A DNA stretch of 64,000 bases from DATLGB01 sp964242305. Lineage in GTDB: Bacteria; Actinomycetota; Thermoleophilia; Solirubrobacterales; Solirubrobacteraceae. The position numbers and the translations under genes are program-made. Below the pieces are notes generated by a model, which was given only the letters and a program-made list of their open reading frames with translations, had not been told where the DNA came from and did not search any database. The DNA is taken from NCBI GenBank assembly GCA_964242305.1, contig CAXTBB010000005.1, positions 1-64,000 on the forward strand. The letters run 5' to 3'. Of the stretch, positions 23,375 through 32,168 are shown in pieces (position 1 is the first letter of the stretch; every line of letters starts with the position of its first letter).

Positions 23375-25436
23375 GCCGGCCGTGGGCCGTGAGCCCCGCC
23401 GTCCAGTCGACCGGCTCCGGGGCGGGGAGCTCGGCGACCCCGGCGGTCAGCCCGGCCAGCGGGTCCGGCTGCTGGGCGAGCCGGAAGCGTTGCGTGAGGG
23501 CCAGCAGCTCCGAGGCCATGCGGGCGAGGCGCTCGGCGGAGTGGTGGGTCTCGACGGCGCCCGCGTTGGTGTCGCGCGCGGTCTCCGCCACGTCGGTGAT
23601 GCTGGCCGCGATCGCGTTCGAGCCCGCGGCGACGTCGGAGACGCTGCGGGCGATCTCGCTGGTCGTGGCCGCCTGCTCCTCGACCGCGGAGGCGATGGTC
23701 GTCTGGATGTCGTTGATCTGGTGGATGGTCGAGGCGATCTGGCCGATGGCGCGGATCGCCTCCTGGGTGTCGGCCTGGATGACGGCGATGCGACGCTCGA
23801 TCTTCTCGCTGGACTGCGCGGTGTCGCGCGCCAGCTCCTTGACCTCGGAGGCGACGACCGCGAAGCCCTTGCCCGCCTCGCCGGCGCGAGCGGCCTCGAT
23901 CGCCGCGTTGAGCGCGAGCAGGTTGGTCTGCTCGGCGATCGACCCGATGAACTTGATCACCTCGTCGATCTCCGCCGAGCTCTCGCCGAGGCGGTCCATC
24001 AGCGCGCCCGTGATGTCGGCGGCGGCGACGGCCTCGGAGGCGACCCGGGCCGCGTCGGCGGCCTGGCGCGCGATCTCGTTGATGCTCGCGCCCATCTCCT
24101 CCGTGCCCGCCGAGACGGTCTGGATGCTGGTCGAGATCTGCTCCGCGCCGGAGGACACGGTGTCCGCGCGCTCGGAGGTGTGCGAGGCGGCGGACGTCAT
24201 CTGGTTGGACACCGCCGACAGCTCCACCGAGGCCGACGACAGCGACGCGGACGTGCGCATGATCGCGTCGACCACCTCGCTCATGCGGGCGCGGGTGCGG
24301 TTGAGGGCGACGGCCATCTGGCCGACCTCGTCGCTCGACGTGCTCGCGTCCGTGCGCAGGTCGCCCGCCTCGACGGCGCCGAGTACGCCGATGAGCTCGT
24401 TGACGCTAGAGGTCATGGAGCGGTAGAAGCCGACGAACAGCCACAGCGCGAGGAGCAGGACGGCGGCGGCGATCAACGCCACGTCACGCGTGTTGCGGTG
24501 GTAGTCGCCGACCAGGTTCTTCAGCGAGCGGTCGAGCTGCGGTGCGACGGCGGCGGAGACCGCGAGCGCGCTGCGGCGCAGCTCGGCGGCCGGATCGCCG
24601 GTGAGGTTGGTGTCGCTGTCGGTCGCCTTCGAGAGCCGGCCCGACAGCTCGGCGGCGCGGCGCTTGAGCGTCGCGAAGGCGGCGTTGGCCGCGTCGAGGT
24701 CGAGGCCGCCCGAATGGGCGGTCGCCTTGCGCAGGTTGACCTCCAGGCCGTCGACGACGGTGGCGAGGGCGCCGCCCGCGATCGCCACCCGGTCGTGGTT
24801 GGCGTTCACGTCGGACACCGACAGGCCGGCGGCGAGGCCGCTCTGCTCCATCAGCGTCGGCACCTTGACGGTGATCGAGTCCTGCAGGTAGTAGCTGACC
24901 AGGACGGGGTCGAGGGTCAGCTCGGACTGGTCGGCGACCGTGGTGATCAGGTCGACCAGGTCGCTGGAAGCGGTCGACCACGCCTTGGCGGCCACCGGGC
25001 CGGCTGCCGGGCTCTGGTCCTGGGCGGAGTCGATCCTGGCCCGCAACGCCCCCCACGGCTGCGCGACGTGGATGCGCGAACGGACCCGGCGCAGCGCCGC
25101 GTCGACGTCGGCCGCCCCGCGGCTGAGCCCGGCCTCGCTCACCGGCTGCCCGGCGGCCGCGGCGGCGCGCGCGCCGTTCACGGCCTCCAGCAGCCGGGTC
25201 ATCGGACTGATCGCCACGATGCCCGCGCGCTCGCCGACGGCGACCCCGGCCTGCTCGTTCTGCGCATCGATGTAGCTCTTGCCCACGACGGCGAACGGCG
25301 TGATCAGCAGCACGGCGATCAGGGCGAACTTCTGCGGCAGCTTCAGGCGGCGCATCAGCGCCTCGGACGGCCCGAAGAGCCTCCGGGCGGCGGAGCGCAG
25401 GGGCGATGCAGGGGCGGAAGCGGGCGGGACGCTCAC
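23367..25436 (-). CDS. Methyl-accepting chemotaxis protein heading the chemosensory operon
   Basis: The 689-residue receptor has two membrane helices (about 36-54 and 310-330) bracketing a 250-residue extracytoplasmic helical sensor. A HAMP linker follows, then a long coiled signalling domain with the conserved hairpin tip EQTNLLALNAAIEAARAGEA and GKGFAVVASEVKELA. Such a helical ligand domain is common to surface or mechanical-type sensing receptors, although the ligand is unknown. GTG at 25436 is chosen because it lies seven bases after a FliA-like element. It is the first of six tightly overlapping genes ending in a REC-GGDEF protein. Confidence 0.88.
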   Translation of the reverse strand: MSVPPASAPASPLRSAARRLFGPSEALMRRLKLPQKFALIAVLLITPFAVVGKSYIDAQNEQAGVAVGERAGIVAISPMTRLLEAVNGARAAAAAGQPVSEAGLSRGAADVDAALRRVRSRIHVAQPWGALRARIDSAQDQSPAAGPVAAKAWSTASSDLVDLITTVADQSELTLDPVLVSYYLQDSITVKVPTLMEQSGLAAGLSVSDVNANHDRVAIAGGALATVVDGLEVNLRKATAHSGGLDLDAANAAFATLKRRAAELSGRLSKATDSDTNLTGDPAAELRRSALAVSAAVAPQLDRSLKNLVGDYHRNTRDVALIAAAVLLLALWLFVGFYRSMTSSVNELIGVLGAVEAGDLRTDASTSSDEVGQMAVALNRTRARMSEVVDAIMRTSASLSSASVELSAVSNQMTSAASHTSERADTVSSGAEQISTSIQTVSAGTEEMGASINEIARQAADAARVASEAVAAADITGALMDRLGESSAEIDEVIKFIGSIAEQTNLLALNAAIEAARAGEAGKGFAVVASEVKELARDTAQSSEKIERRIAVIQADTQEAIRAIGQIASTIHQINDIQTTIASAVEEQAATTSEIARSVSDVAAGSNAIAASITDVAETARDTNAGAVETHHSAERLARMASELLALTQRFRLAQQPDPLAGLTAGVAELPAPEPVDWTAGLTAHGRRD

Positions 25437-25443
25437 CCCACGG

Positions 25444-25471
25444 TCATCGGCACCGTCCCGCTTCGCCTTGA
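25444..25471 (-). promoter_or_regulatory. FliA-like promoter of the chemosensory operon
   Basis: Reverse strand TCAAG (25471-25467), 15 bases, GCCGATGA (25451-25444), then seven bases to the GTG start at 25436. It is the best match in the window to a sigma-28 type promoter. The chemosensory function of the downstream operon fits that assignment. The 92-base gap to the next gene shows no other obvious signal. Confidence 0.6.
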
Positions 25472-25528
25472 CGGCTGCGGCTCAGCCGTACGTCCACTTG
25501 GCGCGAACCAAGCTCAACTGAGGCCGCG

Positions 25529-27112
25529 TCAGCCGGGGACGGGGTCGGGAACGTCTTCGACCGGACCCGGCCTGCCGAAGTAGTAGCCCTGGAGGTGCGT
25601 GACGCCGAGGCTCTTGAGCAGCCGGTAGCTGGCGTCGTCCTCGACGCCTTCGGCGACCGTGTCGAGCCCGAAGCCCTCGGCGAGTGACACGACGGCCTCG
25701 ACGACGTGCTGGCTGGCGCGGCTGGACGCGACGTCGCGGACGAACTCCACGTCGATCTTGAGGCGGTCGATGTCCAGCTTCTTCAGATAGGTGAACCCGC
25801 CGAAGCCCGTGCCGAAGTCATCGAGGGCGAGGCGGCACCCGAGCGTCGCGACCGCCGACGCGAACCGCTGAGCCGCGCCGATGTCCTTCATCAGCGCGGT
25901 CTCGGTGATCTCGATGGTCAGGCGGGCCGGGTCGGCGCCGGCGTGGCGGAGCCGCTCCGCGACCACGTCGACGATGTGGCGCCGGCCGACGGTCGCGGTC
26001 GACAGGTTGATGGAGATGTGATGGCCGCGGGCGATCTGGCGGGCGCCCTCGTCGACGGCGAGCAGGTCCAGCTCCTCGATCAGGCCGTAGCGCTCGGCGA
26101 CGGGGAGGAACCGCGCCGGGGCGATCAGCTCGCCGTCGCGACCGACCATGCGGCAGAGCAGCTCGTAGGCCGGCGGATCGCCGCGAACGCTGACGATGGG
26201 TTGCGCGTGGAACACGAGCCGGCCCTCGTCGATGGCGTCCCGGATCCGGCCGACCCACACGAGCGTGTCGATCTCACTGCGCTCGTAGTCGTTGCCGAGC
26301 TCGAGCTCGGCCATGTCGCGGCTGACCACCGCGACGCCGAGGACCTCGTGGTCGCCGTCGCGCATCAGGGACGCCGTGAGGGCGACGTTGAGCGTCGTCC
26401 CGTCCTTGTGCCGGCGCTGCGTGGTGTACTGGCGGACGCCCTCCCCGACGAGCAGCCGCTTCACGATCGTCGCCGGCTCGTCAGGCCGGTCCGCGGGGAC
26501 GATCAGGTCGTTCATCGATCGTCCGACGGCCTCCTGTGCCGTGTACCCGTAGAGGTTCTCGGCGGCGAGGTTCCACGACGTCACGATCCCGTCGGTGGTC
26601 TTGGTCAGGATCGCGTCGTCGACGCCCGCGACGATGTGGGAGGCCAGATGGGCGCGCTGTCGATCGGCGACGCGCATGGTCGCGTCGTGAACGACGAAGT
26701 CGAACCCCTGCCCGTGCCGGAAGCACTGCCAGGACAACCAGCGCCAGCCGCCGTCCTTGGTGGCGACCCGGTTCTCGAAGCGCCCGACCTCGGATCCCAC
26801 CGCCGTCGCCCGCGCCTGCGCCAAGGTCTGCTTGCGGTCGGCCAGATGGACGAACTCGATCCACGGCTGGTGCATCAGCTCGGCGCGGGAGTATCCGAGC
26901 GTCCGCTCCCAGGCCGGGTTCAACGCGGTGAACCGCCCCAGTGGCTCGGCGCTGCCGAGCAGATCCTCGGAGACCTCGAACAGCCGCTCGGCCACGTTGT
27001 CGCGCGGGGCGTCAGGCGCCTCCGCTCGTGGCAGCGGCTCGGATGAGGTGGCTACGTGGGAATCGATCGAGGAAGCACTCGCTCGTGCATCGGCATCCTG
27101 GTGCGAAAGCAC
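25529..27112 (-). CDS. PAS-PAS-EAL c-di-GMP phosphodiesterase, copy B
   Basis: Up to 527 residues. Two PAS domains (about 45-165, with RFTALNPAWERTLGYSRAEL; about 165-280, with TDGIVTSWNLAAENLYGYTA) precede an EAL domain from about 290. The metal ligands appear present: the E of YELLCRM replacing EAL, HISINLSTATV, ITETALMKD, LALDDFGTGFGG, LKIDVEF and TVAEGVE. It is a close paralogue of the gene directly upstream. GTG at 27112 is five bases after that gene's stop, favouring coupling; an in-frame GTG at 26995 also matches where the paralogue's homology begins. A FliA-like element lies inside the extra N-terminal stretch (27087-27094). Confidence 0.83.
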   Translation of the reverse strand: MLSHQDADARASASSIDSHVATSSEPLPRAEAPDAPRDNVAERLFEVSEDLLGSAEPLGRFTALNPAWERTLGYSRAELMHQPWIEFVHLADRKQTLAQARATAVGSEVGRFENRVATKDGGWRWLSWQCFRHGQGFDFVVHDATMRVADRQRAHLASHIVAGVDDAILTKTTDGIVTSWNLAAENLYGYTAQEAVGRSMNDLIVPADRPDEPATIVKRLLVGEGVRQYTTQRRHKDGTTLNVALTASLMRDGDHEVLGVAVVSRDMAELELGNDYERSEIDTLVWVGRIRDAIDEGRLVFHAQPIVSVRGDPPAYELLCRMVGRDGELIAPARFLPVAERYGLIEELDLLAVDEGARQIARGHHISINLSTATVGRRHIVDVVAERLRHAGADPARLTIEITETALMKDIGAAQRFASAVATLGCRLALDDFGTGFGGFTYLKKLDIDRLKIDVEFVRDVASSRASQHVVEAVVSLAEGFGLDTVAEGVEDDASYRLLKSLGVTHLQGYYFGRPGPVEDVPDPVPG

Positions 27113-27117
27113 AACCG

Positions 27118-28638
27118 CTATCGACCCGAAGGAGCCCCTGTCTCGAACGGGCCGGGCCGTCCGAAGTAGTAGCCCTGGACGTGGCTGACGCCATAGCTGG
27201 CCAGCAGCGAGAAGACGCGTTCGTTCTCGACGCCTTCGGCGACCGTGTCGAGGCCGAAGCTGTCCGCCAGCGACACCACGGCCTGGACGACGTGCTGGCT
27301 GGCGCGGCTCGTCTCCAGGTCGCGGACGAACTCGATGTCGATCTTCAGCCGGTCGATGCTCAGCTTCTTGAGGTAGGTGAAGCCCCCGAAGCCCGTGCCG
27401 AAGTCGTCCAGCGCCAGGCGGCAGCCGCGCTCGGAGACCGCGGCGGCGAAGCGCTGCGCGCCGACGATGTCCTTCATGAGGGCGGTCTCGGTGACCTCGA
27501 CGGTCAGCTTCGCCGGGTCGGCCTTCGCCTGGTGGAGCTTCTCGGCGATGACGTCGGCGAAGTGCCGGCGCCCGATCGTCGCGGTCGAGAGGTTGATGCT
27601 GACTTCGCGGCCCAGGCCGATCTGGCGCACGCCCTCGTCGACGGCGAGCAGGTCGATCTCCTCGATCAGCCCGTAGCTCTCGGCGACAGGGAGGAAGCGG
27701 CTGGCCGGGATGACCTCGCCGTCACGATCGACGATCCGGCAGAGCAGCTCGTAGGACTGCGGGGCTCCGGTCAGGCTGATGATGGGCTGCGCGTGGAACA
27801 CGACCCGGTGCTCGTCGATCGCCTCCCGGATCCGGCCGACCCAGACGAGCGTGTCGATCTCGCTGCGCCCGCGGGGGGCGTCGGGGCTCATCTCCGCCGT
27901 GTCCCGGCTGACGATGGCGACGCCCAGCACCCGGTACTCGCTGTCGCGGAGCAGGGAGGCCGTCAGGGAGACGGTGACCAGCGTGCCGTCCTTGCGGTGC
28001 CGCTGGGTCGTGTACTGCCGGACCCCCTGGCCGCCGAGCAGCCGGTCGACGATCGCCGCCGGCTCGTCGCGGCGATCCCTCGGCACGATCAGGTCGGCGA
28101 TCGGCTTGCCGATCGCCTCGTCCGGCGTGTAGCCGTACAGGGCTTCGGCGGCCTGGTTCCAGGAGGTGATCACGCCGTCGACGGTCTTGGTCATGATCGC
28201 GTCGTCGACGCCCTCGACGATGGTCGCCAGCAGATGGCGGTGTTGCCGTTCCGCCACGGCAGCTGTCACGTCGCGAGCGACGAAGTACGTGCGCTGCCCG
28301 CGCGACGCGTACTGCCACGAGAGCCAGCACCAGCCTCCGTGCTTGACCGCGAGGCGGTTCTCGAATCCGGTCGTGCTCCTGCCGGTGGCCGCGCACCGGG
28401 CGGCCTCGGCGAGGGTGGCCTCCCGGTCCGCCGGATGCACGAACTCGATCCAGGGCTGCGCCATCAGCTCGCTGATGGTGAAGCCCAGCCTTCGCTGCCA
28501 GGCCGGGTTGAGCGCCGTGAAGTACCCGCCGTCGTTGGCGCTTCCGAGCAGGTCGTCGGCGAGCTCGAACACCCCGCGCGCAGCGTCGCCCTCGCGCTCG
28601 AGGCGGCTCGCGTCCAGCGTGTTCAGCGCCTGCGTCAT
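27118..28638 (-). CDS. PAS-PAS-EAL c-di-GMP phosphodiesterase, copy A
   Basis: The 506-residue protein parallels copy B throughout. PAS one has YFTALNPAWQRRLGFTISEL, PAS two has DGVITSWNQAAEALYGYTPD, and the EAL domain runs from VVFHAQPIISLTGAPQSYEL to its end. Key residues are kept: EVSINLSTATIG, VTETALMKD, LALDDFGTGFGGFTYLKKL, LKIDIEF and DTVAEGVE. The EAL motif itself reads ELL, keeping the metal-binding Glu. The PAS domains suggest redox, light or small-molecule input. The ATG at 28638 overlaps the upstream GGDEF gene's stop by four bases, pairing a synthase with a hydrolase. Confidence 0.85.
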   Translation of the reverse strand: MTQALNTLDASRLEREGDAARGVFELADDLLGSANDGGYFTALNPAWQRRLGFTISELMAQPWIEFVHPADREATLAEAARCAATGRSTTGFENRLAVKHGGWCWLSWQYASRGQRTYFVARDVTAAVAERQHRHLLATIVEGVDDAIMTKTVDGVITSWNQAAEALYGYTPDEAIGKPIADLIVPRDRRDEPAAIVDRLLGGQGVRQYTTQRHRKDGTLVTVSLTASLLRDSEYRVLGVAIVSRDTAEMSPDAPRGRSEIDTLVWVGRIREAIDEHRVVFHAQPIISLTGAPQSYELLCRIVDRDGEVIPASRFLPVAESYGLIEEIDLLAVDEGVRQIGLGREVSINLSTATIGRRHFADVIAEKLHQAKADPAKLTVEVTETALMKDIVGAQRFAAAVSERGCRLALDDFGTGFGGFTYLKKLSIDRLKIDIEFVRDLETSRASQHVVQAVVSLADSFGLDTVAEGVENERVFSLLASYGVSHVQGYYFGRPGPFETGAPSGR

Positions 28639-30110
28639 CCGATCTCTCCGGCATACACGCTCACCTGGCTGTCGCTGTGCTTGGCGGCGTACATCGCGGT
28701 GTCGGCGCGACGGAGTGCCTCCTCGGGGCTGGTGTCCGCCACGAGGGCGATCCCGATCGCGGCGTGCACGCTCAGCGTCTGCCCGTCCGGCGCTACGAAC
28801 GGCGCTGCCAGTGCCCGTTCGAGGCGCTCGGCACCAACCCGCGCGGTCGCCGCGTCGTGGCGGCTGCCGAACACCACGACGAACTCGTCGCCGCCGAGCC
28901 GGGCGACGAGGTCGTCCTCGCGGACTTCGTCGCTCAGCCGGCGCCCCACCTCGGCGAGGATCGTGTCGCCCATCTGATGCCCGAGGGTGTCGTTGATCTT
29001 CTTGAAGCCGTTGAGATCGCAGAACAGCACGGCGAGGAGGCGGCCGTCGGGGGCGTCGCGCAGACGCTCGCGCAGGCGGGCCACGAGCCACGCGCGGTTC
29101 GGGAGCCCGGTCAGCGCGTCGAGGGTGGAGATGCGGATCAGCTCCCGCGACGCCTCGTCGCGCTCGAGGACGATGGCGGCGAGCCGGGCGGCCTGGTCGA
29201 GCGACACGAGGTCCTGGGCGAACGGCGTGCGGGGCGCAGCGCCCCACAGCGCGATCGCCCCGCGCGAGACGCCGTCGGACCCGATGATGGGCACCGCCCA
29301 GCAGGAGCCCATGCCCGTTGACGGCAGCTGCGGCCAGCGGCCGTCGGACGCGAGGTCGGTGGCGATGACGTTCGTCCCCGTCCGCGCGGCGTCGACGCAG
29401 GGGCTGGCGGTACTGTCCTCGACGAGATCCTCCGTGAGCGTGAGCAGGCCGGTCATGCCGTCGACCAGGTGCCCGATGCCGGCCACGACGTCGGCCAGGA
29501 CGTTCACGCGCGGCGTCCCGCTCAGCATCAGCGCGTGCACGCGATGGTGGGAGTCGACGAGGGCGGCCTGGGAGCGGTTGTGGTGCACGGCCGCCCGCAG
29601 CCGCAGCTCGGACTCCACGGCGGCCGACAGGTCGGCGAGCGCGGCGACTTGGTCGGGGGTCCACTCGCGTGCCTCGTCGTCCACCACGCAGAAGCTCCCG
29701 AGGACGTGGCCCTCCGCACTGCGCAGCGGCATCCCGGCGTACGCCCCGACCGGGAACGCACGCACCGCCGCGTAGTCGCGTGTCCGCGGATCCGTCGAGG
29801 CGTCGCCGGTGATGAGCGGGTCACCGCGAACCACGACCTCGCGGCACAGCGAGTCGCAGATCGGGACCGTCCGGCCGTCCCCGGCGGCTCCGTCGCCGAG
29901 CTGGAAGCTCTTGAAGAAGCTGCGCGAGTCGTCAACGAGCGACACGAGCGCGGACGTCGCGCCCGTCAGCTGCGACGCACGGTGCCCCCAGCGGTCGAAC
30001 ACGTCCTCGTCGGGCGTGTCGAGCAGCTCCAGGTCGGCGACGGCGCGCAGGCGGCCGGGATCGCGGAGGACGCCGTCGTCGATGACCGGGCCGTCGCTCG
30101 GATGCACCAT
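28635..30110 (-). CDS. GAF-GAF-GGDEF diguanylate cyclase
   Basis: Residues about 20-180 form a GAF domain of the type starting DLELLDTPDEDVFDRW, with TVPICDSLCREVV and FCVVDD. A second GAF-like block (about 195-310) includes CWAVPIIGSDGVSRGAIALW. The GGDEF domain follows with LDALTGLPNRAWL, LFCDLNGFKKINDTLGH and ARLGGDEFVVVFG, complete for catalysis. The protein appears cytoplasmic. It overlaps the upstream GGDEF-EAL gene by one base (TGATG) and the downstream PAS-EAL gene by four, so it sits mid-operon. Confidence 0.87.
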   Translation of the reverse strand: MVHPSDGPVIDDGVLRDPGRLRAVADLELLDTPDEDVFDRWGHRASQLTGATSALVSLVDDSRSFFKSFQLGDGAAGDGRTVPICDSLCREVVVRGDPLITGDASTDPRTRDYAAVRAFPVGAYAGMPLRSAEGHVLGSFCVVDDEAREWTPDQVAALADLSAAVESELRLRAAVHHNRSQAALVDSHHRVHALMLSGTPRVNVLADVVAGIGHLVDGMTGLLTLTEDLVEDSTASPCVDAARTGTNVIATDLASDGRWPQLPSTGMGSCWAVPIIGSDGVSRGAIALWGAAPRTPFAQDLVSLDQAARLAAIVLERDEASRELIRISTLDALTGLPNRAWLVARLRERLRDAPDGRLLAVLFCDLNGFKKINDTLGHQMGDTILAEVGRRLSDEVREDDLVARLGGDEFVVVFGSRHDAATARVGAERLERALAAPFVAPDGQTLSVHAAIGIALVADTSPEEALRRADTAMYAAKHSDSQVSVYAGEIG

Positions 30111-31984
30111 CAGACGACTCGGGCCGGCGCGGACGGTTCCTCGAAGGCGACCGGGAGATGGAGGTCGTCGTCACATCGCTGGATGAGCTCGTCCAGCCGG
30201 GTGCTGGGCATCGGCCGGGCGAAGTAGAAGCCCTGGCAGCGGTCGCACGCCAGGTCCGTGAGCCGCCGCCGCTGATCGGCGGTCTCCACGCCTTCGGCCA
30301 CGACCTCGATGTCGAGCTCGTGAGCGAGGCCGAGGACCGCGGTGATGATGGCGCCGCTCGCCGGGTTGTTGTCGAGCGTGGCGGTGAACTCCCGGTCGAC
30401 CTTGAGGTAGTCCACCGGGTACTGGTTGAGGAAGCTGAGCGAGGAGTACCCGGTGCCGAAGTCGTCGAGGGCCAGCTTGACCCCGAGGCCCCTGAGCTCG
30501 CGCAGGACCCTGAGCGCTCGGCTGGGCTCGGTCACGAGGACGCTCTCGGTGATCTCGAGCGTGAGTCCGGGGCCATCCGCGTCGGCTTCCACCGCGCTCG
30601 CCACCGATTTCGCGAACCCGGCGGACAGGAGCTGCACGGCGGACACGTTGACCGCCAGGTTGAGCCGCTGGGCCTGCGCGCTCTGCCAGCGCCGCCGGTC
30701 GGCCAGCGACTGCTCGAGCACCCAGTGCCCGATCTCGACGATGAGGCGGGATCGCTCGGCAAGGGGGACGAGCAGAGCCGGCGGGATCAGTCCGCGGTTG
30801 GGATGGTTCCAGCGCACGAGCGCCTCGACACCGACGATCTGACCGTCGGCCGTGCTGACGATGGGCTGGTAGTCGAGGAAGAGCTCGCCGCGGTCCGTCG
30901 CCCCGTGAAGGTCGTGCTCGAGATCGACCGGGAAGTCGGCTCGGTGCAGCTCTTCGTGATGAAGGCCCCCCGGGCGGTTGCGATCACCTCGCTTGATCTC
31001 GTACATCGCCAGGTCGGCCTCGCGGAGCAGCTCCTCCGGATTGATTGCGCCGTCGGTGGTGAACGCCAGGCCGATGCTCGCGTCCAGGCGCACCTCGGTC
31101 TCGGATAGCACGAACGGCTCCGTGAACGCGTCCGTGAGCCTGGCGACGATCGCGTCCGCAGCGGGACCTTCGGCCAGGTCCTCGCAGAGGACCACGAACT
31201 CGTCCCCGGAGATGCGCGCCAGGGTGTCGCCCGGTCGCAGGACCCGGGGCAGGCGCTCGGCGAGGGCGACCAGGGCCTCGTCGCCGACCTGGTGCCCATA
31301 GGTGTCGTTGACCTCCTTGAAGCGGTCCAGGTCGACGAACAGCAGCGCCGTCGACCGGTGCGAGCGCTTCCCTCGTTGCGACGCGTGCTGGATGCGCTCC
31401 AGCAGAAGGGTGCGGTTCGGCAGCCCCGTGAGCGCGTCGTGCAGCGCGGCGTCGCGTGAGCGGTCCGACGCCGCCTGCAGATCGGCGCGCCCCTGGGCGT
31501 TGAGCAGGTACGCGGCGGCGACGTCCGCCAGCGTCTGGGAGGCGTGCATGGCCTCCTCGGACAGCTGGCCAGGTGCGTCTCGGTAGAGATCGAGCGCCCC
31601 GAGCGGCCGCGAGTCGCCGTGGCGCAGCGGGAACGTGAACACCGCCACCATGCCGGCGTCCAGGGCGCGCGGCGCGAACCGGGGGAAGCGCTCCTCGAGG
31701 CGGAGGTCCGGGATCGAGATCGGTTCGCCGGCGTTGTAGGCCGCCACGCACGGCCCTTCGTCGAGCTCGGTCTGCAACTTCTCGAAGCCCAGGGCGGCCC
31801 GGTTGGACGCGGCCACGTACCGCGGGTCGGTGCCGGGAGAGATCAACGTCACCCCCGCCGCCGTGACCGGTAGGACGTCGACGATGCGGCGAACGAGGTG
31901 GTCGAGGATGCCCTGGATCGGGAAATCGGTCAGCATCGTGCGAGCGAATTCACTCAGCACTTCGGAGAGATCTTCACTGACCAT
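30110..31984 (-). CDS. GAF-GGDEF-EAL bifunctional c-di-GMP protein
   Basis: The 624-residue protein has an N-terminal GAF domain (VSEFARTML-type start written LSEFARTMLTDFP, then AAYNAGEPISIPDL), a GGDEF domain with LFVDLDRFKEVNDTYGH and RISGDEFVVLCED, and an EAL domain with VGVEALVRWNHPNRG, LEITESVLV, LALDDFGTGYSSLSFL and VVAEGVE. The first glycine of the GGDEF core is serine (SGDEF), which often weakens cyclase activity, while the EAL motif is intact, so net hydrolysis is likely. It is the promoter-proximal gene of the operon running to 25529 and is divergent from the ANTAR gene. Confidence 0.86.
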   Translation of the reverse strand: MVSEDLSEVLSEFARTMLTDFPIQGILDHLVRRIVDVLPVTAAGVTLISPGTDPRYVAASNRAALGFEKLQTELDEGPCVAAYNAGEPISIPDLRLEERFPRFAPRALDAGMVAVFTFPLRHGDSRPLGALDLYRDAPGQLSEEAMHASQTLADVAAAYLLNAQGRADLQAASDRSRDAALHDALTGLPNRTLLLERIQHASQRGKRSHRSTALLFVDLDRFKEVNDTYGHQVGDEALVALAERLPRVLRPGDTLARISGDEFVVLCEDLAEGPAADAIVARLTDAFTEPFVLSETEVRLDASIGLAFTTDGAINPEELLREADLAMYEIKRGDRNRPGGLHHEELHRADFPVDLEHDLHGATDRGELFLDYQPIVSTADGQIVGVEALVRWNHPNRGLIPPALLVPLAERSRLIVEIGHWVLEQSLADRRRWQSAQAQRLNLAVNVSAVQLLSAGFAKSVASAVEADADGPGLTLEITESVLVTEPSRALRVLRELRGLGVKLALDDFGTGYSSLSFLNQYPVDYLKVDREFTATLDNNPASGAIITAVLGLAHELDIEVVAEGVETADQRRRLTDLACDRCQGFYFARPMPSTRLDELIQRCDDDLHLPVAFEEPSAPARVV

Positions 31985-32102
31985 GTCGGCTCCGGTCGGG
32001 GGTCTCGCAGCCCGCGTTGGGTCTGTCGATCAGCCAGCCAGGGTCAGGAGCCGGTTACCGCGTTCGCCAAGGGCCACAGCCAACGCTTGCGCGTAATGGT
32101 AC

Positions 32103-32148
32103 TTGACTGGTCGGCGTTCACGCGTTATCTGTCTGTAAGGTCTGTAAG
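32103..32148 (+). promoter_or_regulatory. Housekeeping-type promoter with a tandem repeat, upstream of the ANTAR gene
   Basis: TTGACT (32103-32108), a 16-base spacer and TTATCT (32125-32130) make a good vegetative sigma promoter. Immediately downstream is GTCTGTAAG twice in tandem (32131-32139 and 32140-32148), in the predicted 5' untranslated region. The repeat may bind a regulator or be an RNA element. This intergenic region (31985-32168) is noticeably AT-richer than the rest of the window. Confidence 0.5.
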
Positions 32149-32168
32149 AACAGAAGGACACCGTCTTT

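Noticed and set aside
27087..27094. GCCGATGC near the start of PAS-EAL copy B as a leaderless promoter
   Set aside because: The next start codon after it (GTG near 27072) is out of frame and stops at once; the gene can start at 27112 by coupling. Kept only as a possible internal promoter.
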